From Candidatus Eiseniibacteriota bacterium (GTDB lineage: Bacteria; Eisenbacteria; RBG-16-71-46): a stretch of DNA of 6,227 bases. The stretch's first letter is position 1. Each line of letters starts with the position of its first letter. Location: the NCBI GenBank assembly GCA_023249815.1, contig JAHFBX010000184.1, positions 1 through 6,227 of the forward strand. The letters are read 5' to 3'. The position numbers and the translations under genes are program-made. Of the stretch, positions 5,368 through 6,227 are shown in pieces. The notes under the pieces were generated by a model, which worked only from the letters and a program-made list of their open reading frames with translations, ran no database searches and had not been told where the DNA came from.

Positions 5368-6227
5368 GTGCCCCGTCTCGTCGTCCTCGACGCACTCGGC
5401 CTCGCGTACCGCGCGTTCTACGCGCTCGCGCGCTGGGGCATCGATTCCGAGGGGCAGAAGACCGCGTACTCGTCGCTCGCCAACTCGCGCAAGGAGCCCA
5501 CGAACGCCATCCTCGGTATGGCGAATCTGATCCTGCGCCTGCGCCGCGAATTGAAGCCCGATCGCTGGGCGCTCGCGTGGGACGGCCCCGGGCCCACGTT
5601 CCGGCACGAGCTCTACGAGGCGTACAAGCAACACCGCCCACGCATGCCCGAGGACTTGAGCGTTCAGTTGACGCCGATCGAGGACCTCGCCCGCTGCCTC
5701 GGGCTGCCCGTGCTGGAGAAGCCCGGCATGGAGGCGGACGACGTCATGGCGACGCTGTCGCGCATGGGAGCCGAAGCCGGAGACGAGGTCATCCTGGTGA
5801 CCGGCGACAAGGACATGCTGCAGCTCGTGGGCGGCCTCGTGTCGGTGATGTCGCCCGCCAAGGGCGAGGACTACACGCGGCTGGACGAGTCCGGCGTCCG
5901 CGCCAAGTGGGGCGTGGGCCCGGAACAGATCCGCGACGTGCTGGCACTCATGGGCGACGCCTCCGACGGCTTCCCGGGTGTGCCGGGCGTAGGGGAGAAG
6001 ACGGCGGTGGAGCTGCTCACCACGTTCGGGAACCTCGATGCGATCTACGAGCACCTGGACGACATCAAGAAACCGGCGCTCCAGAAGAAGCTGCGCGAAC
6101 ACCGCGCGCTCGCCTACCTGTCGCGAGACCTCGCGACCGTGCGGCGCGACCTCGACCTCGGCCTGTCGCTCAAGGACCTCGCCGTGGCACCGATCCGCCG
6201 CGACGAACTCGTGGAGTTCGCGCGCCG
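5368..6227 (+). CDS. polA: DNA polymerase I, N-terminal 5' nuclease domain (3' end outside window)
   Basis: The frame is open from a GTG at 5368 to the window end (286 codons plus two bases) and encodes the FEN-like 5'-3' exonuclease domain. In PolA this domain removes RNA primers and flaps during Okazaki fragment maturation and excision repair. Visible motifs: LVVLDALGLAYRAFYAL (4-20, metal ligand D8), ALAWDG (68-73, D72), FRHELYEAYKQHRP (78-91), GMEADDVMATL (120-130, E122/D124/D125), VTGDKDMLQLV (144-154, D147/D149), GDASDGFPGVPGVGEKTA (196-213, D197/D200, then the helix-hairpin-helix). All expected acidic metal ligands are present. The usual DGN/DGS after the first Asp-bearing strand is DALG here, and GDxSDN is GDASDG. 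The loop between YRAFYAL and the PTNAI helix is about 14 residues longer than in Taq polymerase. The gene starts 8 bases after the methyltransferase stop with no strong ribosome site. The polymerase domain is outside the window, so a stand-alone exonuclease cannot be excluded; PolA is much the likelier. Confidence 0.87.
   Translation, partial: MPRLVVLDALGLAYRAFYALARWGIDSEGQKTAYSSLANSRKEPTNAILGMANLILRLRRELKPDRWALAWDGPGPTFRHELYEAYKQHRPRMPEDLSVQLTPIEDLARCLGLPVLEKPGMEADDVMATLSRMGAEAGDEVILVTGDKDMLQLVGGLVSVMSPAKGEDYTRLDESGVRAKWGVGPEQIRDVLALMGDASDGFPGVPGVGEKTAVELLTTFGNLDAIYEHLDDIKKPALQKKLREHRALAYLSRDLATVRRDLDLGLSLKDLAVAPIRRDELVEFAR

Noticed and set aside
5227..6102. Long antisense open frame (291 codons) opposite polA
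   Set aside because: The plus strand encodes unmistakable PolA nuclease motifs throughout; the minus-strand product has no motif and is a shadow.

Overview
This is a dense stretch of bacterial chromosome, read entirely on the plus strand, with seven protein genes. Two are cut by the window edges: the C-terminal part of an FtsK-type DNA translocase on the left and the N-terminal part of DNA polymerase I on the right. The DNA is strongly GC-rich, with third codon positions overwhelmingly G or C. That composition also explains the many long antisense open frames, which are shadows. A BamD-type outer-membrane lipoprotein with a clear lipobox, together with a signal-peptide protein, points to a diderm (Gram-negative) organism. 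The gene mix and composition would fit a high-GC lineage such as Candidatus Eisenbacteria, Gemmatimonadota or Myxococcota. That placement is a guess; no marker here settles it.

Layout: ftsK C-terminus (1-906); rimO, the ribosomal protein S12 methylthiotransferase (903-2342); an unrecognised exported protein with a C-terminal membrane anchor (2357-3112); a BamD/YfiO-like TPR lipoprotein (3157-4011); nadD, nicotinate-nucleotide adenylyltransferase (4008-4637); a class I SAM-dependent methyltransferase (4634-5359); and the 5' nuclease domain of polA (5368 to the window end).

The genes are packed as one probable operon. Three junctions are 4-base GTGA overlaps (903, 4008, 4634), where the GTG start of one gene shares bases with the TGA stop of the gene before. 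The other gaps are 14, 44 and 8 bases. No promoter, terminator, RNA gene, repeat array or mobile element is evident, and no gene-free stretch exceeds 44 bases. Functionally the run mixes chromosome segregation (FtsK), ribosome modification (RimO), envelope biogenesis (the exported protein and the BamD-like lipoprotein), NAD synthesis (NadD), an unassigned methylation, and DNA repair/replication (PolA).

Most of this is core housekeeping. The parts most worth a second look are the unrecognised exported protein beside the BamD-like gene, the methyltransferase sitting between nadD and polA, and some local departures from consensus in the PolA nuclease domain. I see no evidence of a defence system, a CRISPR array or another new multi-gene system.
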